36,865 nt of DNA from Sedimentisphaerales bacterium (GTDB taxonomy: Bacteria; Planctomycetota; Phycisphaerae; Sedimentisphaerales; SM23-30). The stretch lies in assembly GCA_016933395.1 (NCBI GenBank), contig JAFGBA010000092.1:1-36865 (forward strand), written 5' to 3'. This document shows positions 1 through 7,611 of the stretch, one piece after another; the stretch's first letter is position 1, and each line of letters starts with the position of its first letter. The position numbers were made by a program, and so were the translations under genes. Below the pieces are notes generated by a model, which was not told where the DNA came from, ran no database searches, and saw only the letters and a list, made by a program, of their open reading frames with translations.

Positions 1-12
1 AGTAGATAATCT

Positions 13-37
13 GCCGGATGTTACCACAACATCCGGC
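13..37 (-). repeat. Perfect 10-bp stem-loop downstream of the HAD gene
   Basis: GCCGGATGTT, a 5-nt loop, and its exact reverse complement. It lies 26 bases beyond the stop of the leftward HAD gene. The bases after it on the minus strand are AT-rich but hold no T run, so it is either a weak terminator or a REP-like palindrome. Its GC-rich stem contrasts with the AT-rich gene before it and may mark the edge of the foreign block. Confidence 0.55.
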
Positions 38-62
38 GGGAGTAGCCATCGATTTTTGACTT

Positions 63-923
63 TCAACTATGAATGGGACAAGCTCTTACAAAACCTGGTT
101 CTTCTCCTCGATGTCTAGCAAATGCCGATTTTATTGATCTTGTATGCCGAATTAAAAGGTCGTTTTTATAGCGATCTTTAAATAATTTTGATGCAAAACT
201 AATAAATATTTCTAAGTTATGACGAGGTGCTGTTTGACCAGAACTCGGATATAAAACCCACCAATCTATATCTTGATAAATATTATCTAGATAAAGTGTT
301 GTTAAGAAAAATAAATAAATACTATCTCGAAGACGTTTTAAATCTGCCATTTCTTTTATTGCATCCCTTGCACGTCTTACTAATTCACGATTCAGGACGC
401 TTGTTGCATCATATAGCCCTCTGACAGAAATTGGTCGTCCATGCCGGTCATTATTATTTAATTCGATATACCAACCACGATCTCTTGATAAAAAAGTATC
501 TATAAAACTTAAGATATTTCTTGGTGTTATAATGTTAAGACCATATCTGTTATGCTTATTCGACCAACCTGCATTCAAATATAAAACGCCGGCATTAATA
601 GCACAAATAGCATCAGTTTTATCATTATCTCCAACATAGATCATTTCATTAAGTTCTATATCTAATTTATCCGCAGCATATTTGCAAAAAGCCGGGCTTG
701 GCTTTCTTTCGTTAACATCATCATTTGTAATTAATAAATGTGGATTTAAACTTGCATTACTAAGCATTTGGAGCGCTCTTCTACGCCCTTGGTTTGAAAG
801 TACTAGCCATTTAATATCTCTATGGTCAAGACCGCTTATTAATGTATTTATGTTTGGTACCAAATGTCCGCTTGAGTCAATTAATGTGCCATCTAAATCA
901 AAAAGAACTGCTTTAATCGCCAT
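63..923 (-). CDS. HAD-family hydrolase fused to a truncated phosphoribosyltransferase-like region
   Basis: About 286 residues from the chosen ATG at 923, which has a GGGGG ribosome binding site 7 bases upstream; an earlier in-frame ATG at 983 would overlap dprA by 71 bases. The HAD part (1-145) shows the nucleophile motif DLDGTL (Asp9, Asp11), SNQG at 43-46, KPSP (Lys74) and VGDND (97-101), so a phosphatase-type active site looks intact. The C-terminal part has YPSSG (225-229) and IRHTRSIKSAFARHR (258-272). As I recall, these features open a PRTase domain that continues with an HxNTIxLN-like segment and an acidic PRPP loop. Here the frame stops at TGA right after CPIHS, so the PRPP loop is absent. 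It overlaps the dprA stop by 11 bases, so the two are probably co-translated. Very AT-rich. The HAD call is firm; the PRTase call is inference. Confidence 0.75.
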   Translation of the reverse strand: MAIKAVLFDLDGTLIDSSGHLVPNINTLISGLDHRDIKWLVLSNQGRRRALQMLSNASLNPHLLITNDDVNERKPSPAFCKYAADKLDIELNEMIYVGDNDKTDAICAINAGVLYLNAGWSNKHNRYGLNIITPRNILSFIDTFLSRDRGWYIELNNNDRHGRPISVRGLYDATSVLNRELVRRARDAIKEMADLKRLRDSIYLFFLTTLYLDNIYQDIDWWVLYPSSGQTAPRHNLEIFISFASKLFKDRYKNDLLIRHTRSIKSAFARHRGEEPGFVRACPIHS

Positions 924-2118
924 TTGTTTTCCCCCGGATTGTATTCCGAACTTTTTCAATAAACCATTTATAACATGCTTCATCCATTGGAAAGATTTTA
1001 TGTGCTTTAAGAATAGTATCCAGAGCTTCTTTATAAGCTTCTAATCTTAGTGCGTTTTCATCTAATTTTATAGGTTCAGCATCTGTAGCGTATTTCTTTA
1101 TAATACTCCACAATTCATTAGGGCCATCTGGTTTTGATATGTTAATAATAGAATAACCTTTTTGTTTAAGTAAATATGGAATTTCATTTGAATTGTTGAT
1201 TTCATCAAGAATTATCCCAATAAGTGTTTTTCCATAATCTTCTGCAAAACGAATGGTGTGAGCCGTTCCACTCTCTGCTTTGCTTTCAATAGGAATAACT
1301 ATATTAGATAAGGCCGCTATGATCCTGTTTCTTTTAACAAAATTAGCTGCGCTATACATTGTATAAGGAAAATGTTCAGTTATTATAGCCCCATTTGAAG
1401 TATATATATTATACCTAAGATCACGGTTACTTGCAGGAAAATCAATATTCAAACCATGACCTAAAATAGCTATAGTTTTTCCTCCATATCTTAATACGGT
1501 TTTATGTGCAATTGAATCAATCCCATCAGCTAATCCTGACACAATTGTAAATCCCCTTTGTACAAGTTCCTTTGTTATATATTGAGTAGCGTTTATCCCA
1601 GATTGTGAGGGTTTTCTTGTTCCAACAACGGCTATATTGCATTCTTTAATTAATAATTTTGGATCTCCTTGAACAAAAAGCCAAAACGGACGGTCTGGAA
1701 TACATTTCAAAGATTCGGGAAACAATGGATGGCAATCCATAATTATATATGTTGAATTCTCCTTCATTTGATTTAAATTGCGAATCGATTTTGATAATAA
1801 ATCGTTTTTATTATTTTTTATTTTTTCTGATATAATATCTGATGATTTAATCTTTTCATTTTTTAAAATATTAACTAAAGATTTGGTATTAAACTCCCAT
1901 ACTTCACTTAAATCTGGAAATATTCTGCATAATTTTTTAAGAAATATTGGTCCAATGCCTTTAATCATAGAGAGAGCATAAAAATGAATTGCCTGCTGTT
2001 CGGGATCTAATTTTTTATTATGAGAAATTTCGTGAAATAACGAGGGCAAGTTATTTATATTCTTATGATTATCAAGATTATGTTTTTTTGTTGCCATATT
2101 TCTTATAAAATTATTCAC
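913..2118 (-). CDS. dprA: DprA/Smf-like SLOG-fold protein
   Basis: 401 residues with GTG at 2118; an ATG at 2097 is an equally plausible start and neither has a convincing ribosome binding site. A helix-hairpin-helix-like segment (about 50-75, MIKGIGP) precedes the Rossmann/SLOG domain: VVGTRKPSQSG (164-174), SGLADGIDSIAHK (194-206), ILGHGLNIDFPASN (218-231), RNRIIAALS (263-271) and SGTAHT (283-288). These are the DprA family signatures. Classical DprA loads RecA on incoming single-stranded DNA during transformation. The last 60 residues are helical and do not look like the usual winged helix. The gene is AT-rich (roughly a third GC by eye), unlike the operon at 2929-5540, and is translationally coupled to a HAD/PRTase-like gene. 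That context suggests a horizontally acquired DprA-like conflict or defence module rather than the housekeeping copy. The family call is firm, the role is inferred. Confidence 0.85.
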   Translation of the reverse strand: MNNFIRNMATKKHNLDNHKNINNLPSLFHEISHNKKLDPEQQAIHFYALSMIKGIGPIFLKKLCRIFPDLSEVWEFNTKSLVNILKNEKIKSSDIISEKIKNNKNDLLSKSIRNLNQMKENSTYIIMDCHPLFPESLKCIPDRPFWLFVQGDPKLLIKECNIAVVGTRKPSQSGINATQYITKELVQRGFTIVSGLADGIDSIAHKTVLRYGGKTIAILGHGLNIDFPASNRDLRYNIYTSNGAIITEHFPYTMYSAANFVKRNRIIAALSNIVIPIESKAESGTAHTIRFAEDYGKTLIGIILDEINNSNEIPYLLKQKGYSIINISKPDGPNELWSIIKKYATDAEPIKLDENALRLEAYKEALDTILKAHKIFPMDEACYKWFIEKVRNTIRGKTNGD

Positions 2119-2502
2119 TAATTACTGCAATCATTAACTAACCCCATTGATATTTTAAACAGTTTCACTCGACCAATAGCTTAGCATGCCTTAATTTTAT
2201 ATAGTTTCATAATAAACCGGGCATTTATAAAATAACCAAGAAATTTTAAAATTGCCTTTCACTGCTCTGAGTTAGGCCGACTTTGCCCGCCCCGGGGGCG
2301 TCAAAGACGCCTTCTGTTAACCTAATATATCTCGCCCATACGCAGGTTCTGAAAGAACCGGATAACTCCCAAAAATGATCGCGGCGTTAAATGCCCTAAT
2401 AGGGCTTATGGGACGTATTATAAGAAATTCATTAGGTGTTACAAGCCAAAAGGAGAATCGTGGTTAATGAGCGGCATAAGGGATTGTAATTAAAGGATTT
2501 AT

Positions 2503-2582
2503 AGCCGCAAGGATCGCAAAGAGCTCAAAAAAGAACCGGTTTAAGCCTTTGTTTTTCTGCGGTCTTTGCGTTCTCTGCGGCC
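2503..2582. repeat. Imperfect inverted repeat, REP-like
   Basis: Left arm AGCCGCAAGGATCGCAAAGA at 2503-2522 pairs with the right arm at 2562-2582 (TCTTTGCG...TGCGGC) with a few mismatches, around a loop of some 37 bases. The TTTGCG / CTGCGG wording is typical of dispersed intergenic repeats. A related GCGGATT-rich stretch lies at 18126-18155. Confidence 0.4.
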
Positions 2583-2608
2583 CAAGATAATCCATGATTA
2601 ATACAGAA

Positions 2609-2859
2609 ATAACTTATGTCGGGCCGGGGATAAGTTATGTCGGGCCAAAGATAACTTATAGTCAGGCAAAGATAACGTTATAAGCGATCATTTATAACGT
2701 TATAAGTGGGTCGGGGATAACGTTATGGTTATCCATTTATAACGTTATGTTTGGGTTTTTATAACGTTATATTTGAGTTGTTAAAACGTTATGTTTGGGA
2801 TTTTATAACGTTATGTTTTCAATTTTATAACGTTATGTTTGGGTCATTTATAACGTGAT
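2609..2859. repeat. Array of 12 palindromic 10-bp sites at 21-23 bp period
   Basis: Core ATAACGTTAT, a perfect palindrome, begins at 2672, 2694, 2717, 2739, 2761, 2783 (AAAACGTTAT), 2805, 2827 and 2850 (ATAACGTGAT). Three 9-bp variants, ATAACTTAT or ATAAGTTAT, begin at 2609, 2630 and 2651. Spacers are 12 bases (13 twice). In the right half they read GTTTGGGTTTTT or close to it; in the left half GTCGGGCC plus 4 bases. The 9-bp cores go with a 21-bp period and the 10-bp cores with 22, so spacer length is held constant. Every site therefore falls on about the same face of the helix. This could be a cooperative operator array, iterons, or a minisatellite. No cas genes and no unique long spacers are present. 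Confidence 0.9.
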
Positions 2860-2928
2860 GTTTGGTCGAAGATCAGAGCCGGCGGGCTGGAGAAAAGACA
2901 TCCAGTTCTTTAAATCAGTGTTTATCAA

Positions 2929-4074
2929 TCAATGCAATCTTTGGGCTACATTGATCAACCGCATTATCTGTTCGGCGGCGTCGGCCAGCAGCGTTGCTCC
3001 CTGAGTCAGCGCTTCGGCCGGTGTGATGGGGCCGGGGCAAATGGATAGATACGCCGCCACGCCCAGGTCGTGAACAGCCCCGGCGTCAGGGGCGACCGTT
3101 CCGGCCAGAGCGACGACGGGGATGTTTTGCCGCCGGGCGCGGGCGGCGACGCCGGCGATGGTCTTGCCGAAGGCGGTTTGACCGTCCAATTTGCCTTCGC
3201 CGGTGATGACCAGGTCCGCCCCGGTGAGTTTTTCATCCAACCGAGCGGCGTCCAGCACAATGTCCACGCCGCGTTCGAGCTTTGCTCCGGCGAAGGCCAT
3301 CAGTCCGGCGCCCAAGCCTCCGGCCGCTCCTGCGCCGGGCGTATCTCTTACCGCACGGCCGGTCGCGGCTTCGATGATATCAATGATGTGGGCGGCGTTG
3401 GTTTCCAGCATCTCCTGCCCGGCCGGGTCCGCTCCTTTTTGCGGACTATAGACCCGCGCTGCTCCCTTGGGCCCCAGCAGGGGATTGGTGACATCACAGG
3501 CCACGCGTATGCTTACGCCTTTGAGCCTTTTGACGGCTTCGGTCATGTCGATTTTCGCTGCCTGCCCCATAAGTTCGCCGGTCATGGGTTGTTGGATAAG
3601 TTGGCTGCAACGATCGTAAAACCGCACGCCCAACGCCTGGGCCATGCCCGTGCCGCAGTCATTGGTCGCCGATCCGCCGATGCCGATGATCAGCCGTTGG
3701 CATCCTTGCTCGACGGCGTCGGCCATCAACTCGCCCAGGCCATAGGTGGTGGTGTGAAGTGGATTGCGCTGAACCTCCGGAACCAAAGGCAAACCGGCCG
3801 CTGCGGCCATTTCGATGACCGCCAAGCGATCCGGCAACAAACCGTAGATTGCTTCAACCTTTTCCTGCAAGGGGCCATGCACTTTAAACCGTCGATACGT
3901 TCCACCCGTTGCCGCCGTCAGGGCTTCGACGGTGCCTTCGCCGCCATCGGCTACCGGAACTTCCACGATTTGAGTATCCGGCCGCACCCGCCGAATGCCT
4001 TCCGCGATGGCCCGGCACGCCTCGATGGAACTGAGGGAATTTTTGAAGGAGTCAGGGGCGATAATGATTTTCAT
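2929..4074 (-). CDS. garK: Glycerate kinase (GarK/GlxK type)
   Basis: 381 residues, the usual length of the GarK/GlxK-type glycerate kinase family, which phosphorylates D-glycerate to 2- or 3-phosphoglycerate using ATP. It starts MKIIIAPDSFKNSLSS, the family hallmark. Further signatures are VADGGEGT (about 42-49), IGIGGSATNDCGTGMAQALG (about 130-149), the acidic VACDVTNPLLGPKGAA segment, and TGEGKLDGQTAFGKT near 290-305. It is the last gene of a three-gene leftward operon, 14 bases after the GT2 stop. Its neighbours do not point to one pathway, so the glycerate source (glyoxylate, serine or glycosyl-glycerate turnover) is unknown; a GT2 next door allows a glucosylglycerate link, but that is speculation. 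Confidence 0.93.
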   Translation of the reverse strand: MKIIIAPDSFKNSLSSIEACRAIAEGIRRVRPDTQIVEVPVADGGEGTVEALTAATGGTYRRFKVHGPLQEKVEAIYGLLPDRLAVIEMAAAAGLPLVPEVQRNPLHTTTYGLGELMADAVEQGCQRLIIGIGGSATNDCGTGMAQALGVRFYDRCSQLIQQPMTGELMGQAAKIDMTEAVKRLKGVSIRVACDVTNPLLGPKGAARVYSPQKGADPAGQEMLETNAAHIIDIIEAATGRAVRDTPGAGAAGGLGAGLMAFAGAKLERGVDIVLDAARLDEKLTGADLVITGEGKLDGQTAFGKTIAGVAARARRQNIPVVALAGTVAPDAGAVHDLGVAAYLSICPGPITPAEALTQGATLLADAAEQIMRLINVAQRLH

Positions 4075-4088
4075 ACCGGTGCTTTCTA

Positions 4089-4793
4089 TTAATCAAACAG
4101 GCGGAAACGAAGTATCGTCGCCAAAGCGGCCAGGCCGTCCTTCCAGGTGATTTTTTTACCTTCGGTATAGGTGCGGCCGCTGTAGCTGATGCCGACTTCA
4201 TACACCCGCCAGCCGGCCCTGGCCACTTTCGCCGTCAGTTCCGGCTCCACGCCGAAACGATCGCTTTTGATGATGATGCGCTGAAGCACTTCACGGCGGA
4301 ATACCTTATAACAGCTTTCCACATCGGTCAGATTAAGGTTGGTGCACATGTTGCTCAGCGTGGTCACAATCCTGTTGCCGACGTAGTGCCAGTAAAAGAG
4401 CACCCGTTTTTCCTCCGAGCCGACGAAACGCGACCCATACACCACATCCGCTCGGCCGTCGAGAATAGGTTTGAGCAGGCGGGGGTAATCAACCGGATTG
4501 TATTCCAGGTCGGCGTCCTGCACCAGCACGATGTCGCCCCGGGACCGAGCGAATCCGTCGCGCAAAGCCGCGCCTTTGCCTTGATTTCTTGTGTGAGTAA
4601 TAACCTGAATTGCGGCGTCAGGGTGTTCGGCGACCGTCGTTTCAATTACGGAGGCGGTGTGATCGGTGCTGGCGTCATTAACGATGATGATGTCTTTGGT
4701 CAAAGGCACGTCAACCGCCAGGACCCGCTCCACGCACGTTTTGAGCGTCGCCGCTTCATTGTAAACCGGAATAACGATGGAAAGTGTTTTCAC
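4089..4793 (-). CDS. Family 2 glycosyltransferase (dolichyl/polyprenyl-phosphate sugar synthase-like)
   Basis: 234 residues, a GT-A fold GT2 without membrane segments. It starts TLSIVIPVYNEAATL and has VNDASTDHT (39-47), NQGKGAALRDGFARSRGDI (70-88) and the metal-binding DAD (93-95 in VQDADLEYNP), then GSRF and the ESCYKVFRREV segment seen in DPM1-like enzymes. These transfer a sugar from a nucleotide sugar to a polyprenyl phosphate or an envelope acceptor at the cytoplasmic face. It sits 27 bases after the EIIA-like gene and 14 bases before glycerate kinase, so co-transcription is likely. Substrate cannot be read from sequence. Confidence 0.9.
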   Translation of the reverse strand: MKTLSIVIPVYNEAATLKTCVERVLAVDVPLTKDIIIVNDASTDHTASVIETTVAEHPDAAIQVITHTRNQGKGAALRDGFARSRGDIVLVQDADLEYNPVDYPRLLKPILDGRADVVYGSRFVGSEEKRVLFYWHYVGNRIVTTLSNMCTNLNLTDVESCYKVFRREVLQRIIIKSDRFGVEPELTAKVARAGWRVYEVGISYSGRTYTEGKKITWKDGLAALATILRFRLFD

Positions 4794-4820
4794 CTTTGTT
4801 TTTACCCCGTCACAAAAAGC

Positions 4821-5540
4821 TTACAGAGAATCCGCAACGACGTTGCGTTCACATTCCTGAGTGATTTGCATAATGTCTTCGGCCGAATGGGTTTCACGGA
4901 TGCGATCGCACAGTTTGGTTTGATGCAAAATGCGGCACAAACGCGCCAGTACGTGGAGATGATGACGGTCATCCTTGGCGCAGGTCATGAAGAATACATC
5001 CGTCAACCGACCATCCGGTGCGCCAAAGCCGATGCCTTGCACCGTTCTGGCGACAACGATAATGGGTTCCGCCAGGGCGTAGGGCATGGGCCGCCGCGGA
5101 TGCGGAATTGCTACCCCGGCTTCCATCGCTGTCGAGCACAGGTCTTCCCGCTGGATAAGCGCTTCGAGGAGTCCTTCACCGTCAAAAACCAGGCCGGTTT
5201 CACCTGCCAGGGCGATTAAATCGCGCAGCACACTGGTGCGAGTTCGCGAAGACAGATTCGGCGCGATGGCTTCCGGTCGCAATAAGGGGGTAACTACCAG
5301 TTCATCGGCCGGACGCTGGCGATGAAGCTGCATCCCGGCGTCTACGGTCTCATGATGTTCCGTCGAGTGGGAAACCATCCGTTGGCCCAGCCATTCCGTC
5401 AGCTCCGCCCGGTTGAAGCGAAACTGGCCCGACACCTTCTGACAGGGAACTTCGCCCCGCTGGGCCATCCGTTCCACGCGGCGAACTTCCAGACCTAAAA
5501 AGCTGGCGGCCTGGGCCAAATTCATCTGTCCATAAGGCAT
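4821..5540 (-). CDS. Helix-turn-helix / PTS EIIA(Ntr)-like fusion regulator
   Basis: 239 residues. The N-terminal 55 residues look like a MerR/excisionase-type DNA-binding domain (LAQAASFLGLEVRRVERMAQ, then GQFRFNRAELTEWL). A linker follows, then a PTS EIIA type-2 domain from about 90 to 230, with the phospho-acceptor histidine in AIPHPR (His147) and the FFMTCAKDDRHHLHVLARL stretch typical of PtsN. EIIA(Ntr) proteins report phosphorylation or nitrogen/carbon state rather than import sugar. No EIIB/EIIC genes are nearby, which agrees with a regulatory role. It is the first gene of the operon; the promoter at 5583-5612 leaves a leader of about 36 bases to the ATG at 5540. A second ATG at 5525 is possible. 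Confidence 0.85.
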   Translation of the reverse strand: MPYGQMNLAQAASFLGLEVRRVERMAQRGEVPCQKVSGQFRFNRAELTEWLGQRMVSHSTEHHETVDAGMQLHRQRPADELVVTPLLRPEAIAPNLSSRTRTSVLRDLIALAGETGLVFDGEGLLEALIQREDLCSTAMEAGVAIPHPRRPMPYALAEPIIVVARTVQGIGFGAPDGRLTDVFFMTCAKDDRHHLHVLARLCRILHQTKLCDRIRETHSAEDIMQITQECERNVVADSL

Positions 5541-5582
5541 TTTTTGCTGGGTTCCTACGGGTTTTTCGTTCGCAAAGTCCTA

Positions 5583-5612
5583 ATTATAGCAGACTTAGGG
5601 TGACTTCGTCAA
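5583..5612 (-). promoter_or_regulatory. Sigma70-type promoter of the EIIA-GT2-glycerate kinase operon
   Basis: On the minus strand TTGACG (5612-5607), an 18-base spacer, and a perfect TATAAT (5588-5583). The start point would lie near 5576. The site is divergent from the tRNA promoter about 50 bases away. Confidence 0.75.
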
Positions 5613-5660
5613 TTTTATTTGGCCGGGTCGGTTTGGGTTCCAGGATTTGCAGCAAGCCTC

Positions 5661-5688
5661 TTGACAGACGGGATTTATCGGTTAAGAT
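5661..5688 (+). promoter_or_regulatory. Promoter of tRNA-Asn
   Basis: Perfect TTGACA (5661-5666), 16-base spacer, TAAGAT (5683-5688). It ends 43 bases before the mature tRNA 5' end, consistent with a short processed leader. Confidence 0.75.
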
Positions 5689-5731
5689 GCCTTATCCCGC
5701 CTGAGGTAAAGACCTCTCGCGGAGAGTTTTT

Positions 5732-5804
5732 TCCCCGATAGCTCAATTGGCAGAGCGAGCGGCTGTTAACCGCTAGGTCGTAGGTTCGAGCCCTACTCGG
5801 GGAG
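5732..5804 (+). tRNA. tRNA-Asn (anticodon GTT)
   Basis: A 73-nt cloverleaf. The acceptor stem TCCCCGA (5732-5738) pairs with TCGGGGA (5797-5803), discriminator G. The D arm is GCTC/GAGC. The anticodon stem AGCGG/CCGCT encloses the loop CTGTTAA with anticodon GTT at 5765-5767. The T arm is GTAGG-TTCGAGC-CCTAC. CCA is not encoded, as in many bacteria that add it enzymatically. It may serve as an integration site for the accessory genes that follow, but I found no repeat of its 3' end downstream. Confidence 0.97.
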
Positions 5805-6225
5805 ATCGGTTTTTTAAGGGTTGTTTTCTGCCTTGACGGTTAACGCGACCGCCTTATGATGGTAAACCCTCGGGGCATATTCATAACCTATTGCTATCAA
5901 AGGATTACGCACGTGTGTCCCAACAGGATATGGTTCTCTGTTTCGACGCCGAGAGTTAGGAATTCAAAAGCAATCGTGGGGATTGGTTTCGTACCCCGAA
6001 AAAACGAAATAAAACTCTCAAATTCTCTGTTTAACACCCATCTCTGGGTTAACAATCCTGTCCAATTCGGACCCCGAAAGCAACCGTTTCAAACTTCCCG
6101 TGAATACGTTAGGACAGACTATCATTGTTTGCTGCCGGGATTAGGCGGAAATGGACAGTTTACCTTCACCGGATTATACAGTCTGTTCAATCATTGTTCG
6201 ACATTTCGGAACCACAGGAGGCAAC
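5805..6225. other. Intergenic region after tRNA-Asn
   Basis: No gene supported. It has one promoter-like site (5833-5860). A 128-codon open frame (5856-6242) lacks a ribosome binding site and overlaps the next gene's start; its translation shows no recognisable features. Confidence 0.6.
5833..5860 (+). promoter_or_regulatory. Promoter-like site downstream of tRNA-Asn
   Basis: TTGACG (5833-5838), 16-base spacer, TATGAT (5855-5860). It could drive the TIR-like gene at 6226 through a leader of about 360 bases. It is the best sigma70-type match I noticed between the tRNA and that gene. Confidence 0.45.
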
Positions 6226-7611
6226 ATGTCAGCTACATATAAATGTTTGAAGGTCTTCCTCTGTTCGGCATCCGGTACCACGTCAGAGGAAAAGGCAGTA
6301 TGCGAAACGATAGAGAATATCAATCGTGTGACCCGTGATCATTTGGCGATCGAATTCCACCTTGTTAAGTGGCAGGAATTCGCTCCGCGTACGCCCGACC
6401 TTTCCAAGACACGCAAGCAATCCGAGTACAACGACTTCGTCAAAGAATGCGATATCTTCATTCTTTTGCTTTGGAAGAGGCACGGTAGCTACGAACCTGG
6501 CCAGGACCGGACCAATCTCGAACGTGAGGTAGATGAAGCGGTCAAGCGGGTCAAGCGCGGCGACAAGATGATGATGTTGACCTATTTTCGGAATTTTGAG
6601 GTGTCAGCAACACCCAATGATCAGGAAAAAGGCGTCATCACTTTGCGCTCATATCTCCATAAAGAAGGAATCACCTATATCGCATACGGAGAGATTAACG
6701 AGTTTGCGGATCGCTTCCTTCCCGACCTCTACGAGACCTTGCTTCAGTTCGAGTTCAACACCCCGCAATACCGTGCGCTACGTGCATTCTGGCAGTTCGG
6801 AGTTCCTGCTGACGATTCAACACCTCTTCCCCCTACGTTGGTCATTGGGTATCCTGGAATGAACCGAGCATACATGCGGCTTCCGCAACAAGACGTGAAG
6901 TTGTGGCTTCGTCGGCTTGTGCCGAACATCGTCTATGAGGACCACCGTGCGCTTCAAAAACTAGACAAGATGCTGAGGGTCATCAGGATGACAAATTCTC
7001 ATACCTGCACGCTTGCTAATCTTCCTGATAACTGGCGCCGCGCCAATAGATGTTGGATATGCATCCCGCGCAACTATATCGCTTTAGAACGGCTCAATCA
7101 CCATTCTCACCACGCATGTTTCTCAGTTCATCCATCAGAAGGAGATCAGGACGCTTGGTTTACATGGAAAGGAGGACATTCCTGTCGCAAACATCCTGTC
7201 AGATCACCGCTTGCGGTCTATTTGCGACTTCAGAGGAAGGGAGACGATCTCTCCAGAGAGTGGAACCGCAACCTCCGAGACGTTGTTGCACGTGACTACG
7301 CTATCATCGCGAGATTCCCTATAGAAGACAAGGAAATCCCCATGCGAGAAGGACACCTCATGGAGTACTTCATTGGTGGAATTCGTGGGCTTGGTACATG
7401 GGGTGCAACTTGGTTTATGGATCACAGGGCACATAAGTTGACGGACTGCCAGGGATGGGGTCCATATCAGCGTTTGTTGGAGGTGACCTACAAAGACGGA
7501 CATATTCACGATGTGAAGGACGTATCCGAAGAGTCGCCTAGTGACTTCAAGCATCAATTGGACGAGAAGTACATACTCCGTGAGATTGATAAAGTGAGAG
7601 CTGGCGGGTGA
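6226..7611 (+). CDS. TIR/DUF4062-like protein with uncharacterised C-terminal half
   Basis: 461 residues from the ATG at 6226, which follows an AGGAGG box at ideal spacing; an upstream in-frame ATG at 6151 has none. The N-terminal ~170 residues fit a DUF4062/TIR-like flavodoxin-type fold: KVFLCSASGTTSEEKAV (strand and first helix), VKWQEF, QSEYNDFVKECDIFILLLWKRHGS, then TNLEREVDEAVKRVKRGDKMMML with an acidic helix where TIR-like enzymes carry their conserved Glu. The C-terminal ~250 residues are not recognised; a striking stretch (about residues 379-402) includes EYFIGGIRGLGTWGATWF. No membrane segment or signal peptide, so cytosolic. A position next to a tRNA gene and beside a broken GIY-YIG gene suggests an accessory region. 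TIR-like N-termini joined to ligand-sensing C-termini are common in immune proteins; that role here is inference. Confidence 0.7.
   Translation: MSATYKCLKVFLCSASGTTSEEKAVCETIENINRVTRDHLAIEFHLVKWQEFAPRTPDLSKTRKQSEYNDFVKECDIFILLLWKRHGSYEPGQDRTNLEREVDEAVKRVKRGDKMMMLTYFRNFEVSATPNDQEKGVITLRSYLHKEGITYIAYGEINEFADRFLPDLYETLLQFEFNTPQYRALRAFWQFGVPADDSTPLPPTLVIGYPGMNRAYMRLPQQDVKLWLRRLVPNIVYEDHRALQKLDKMLRVIRMTNSHTCTLANLPDNWRRANRCWICIPRNYIALERLNHHSHHACFSVHPSEGDQDAWFTWKGGHSCRKHPVRSPLAVYLRLQRKGDDLSREWNRNLRDVVARDYAIIARFPIEDKEIPMREGHLMEYFIGGIRGLGTWGATWFMDHRAHKLTDCQGWGPYQRLLEVTYKDGHIHDVKDVSEESPSDFKHQLDEKYILREIDKVRAGG

Larger units (their letters stand above)
2119..2928. other. Non-coding region between dprA and glycerate kinase
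   Basis: No credible gene. It holds an AT-rich dprA upstream part, short hairpins (GGCGTC-aaa-GACGCC at 2297-2311; GCCCT-aat-AGGGC at 2393-2405), an imperfect inverted repeat at 2503-2582 and the palindrome array at 2609-2859. The composition changes here from AT-rich to GC-rich. Confidence 0.7.

Noticed and set aside
63-65. TGA of the HAD gene read as selenocysteine
   Set aside because: Another stop follows within 15 codons and the stem-loop nearby lacks SECIS-like features close to the TGA.
2609-2859. CRISPR array
   Set aside because: Repeats are only 9-10 bp, spacers only 12-13 bases and similar to each other, and no cas gene is present.
3070-4092. 340-codon frame opposite glycerate kinase
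   Set aside because: Shadow of the well-supported minus-strand gene; no family features.
5856-6242. 128-codon frame after tRNA-Asn
   Set aside because: No ribosome binding site, no recognisable content, and it overlaps the true start of the TIR-like gene.
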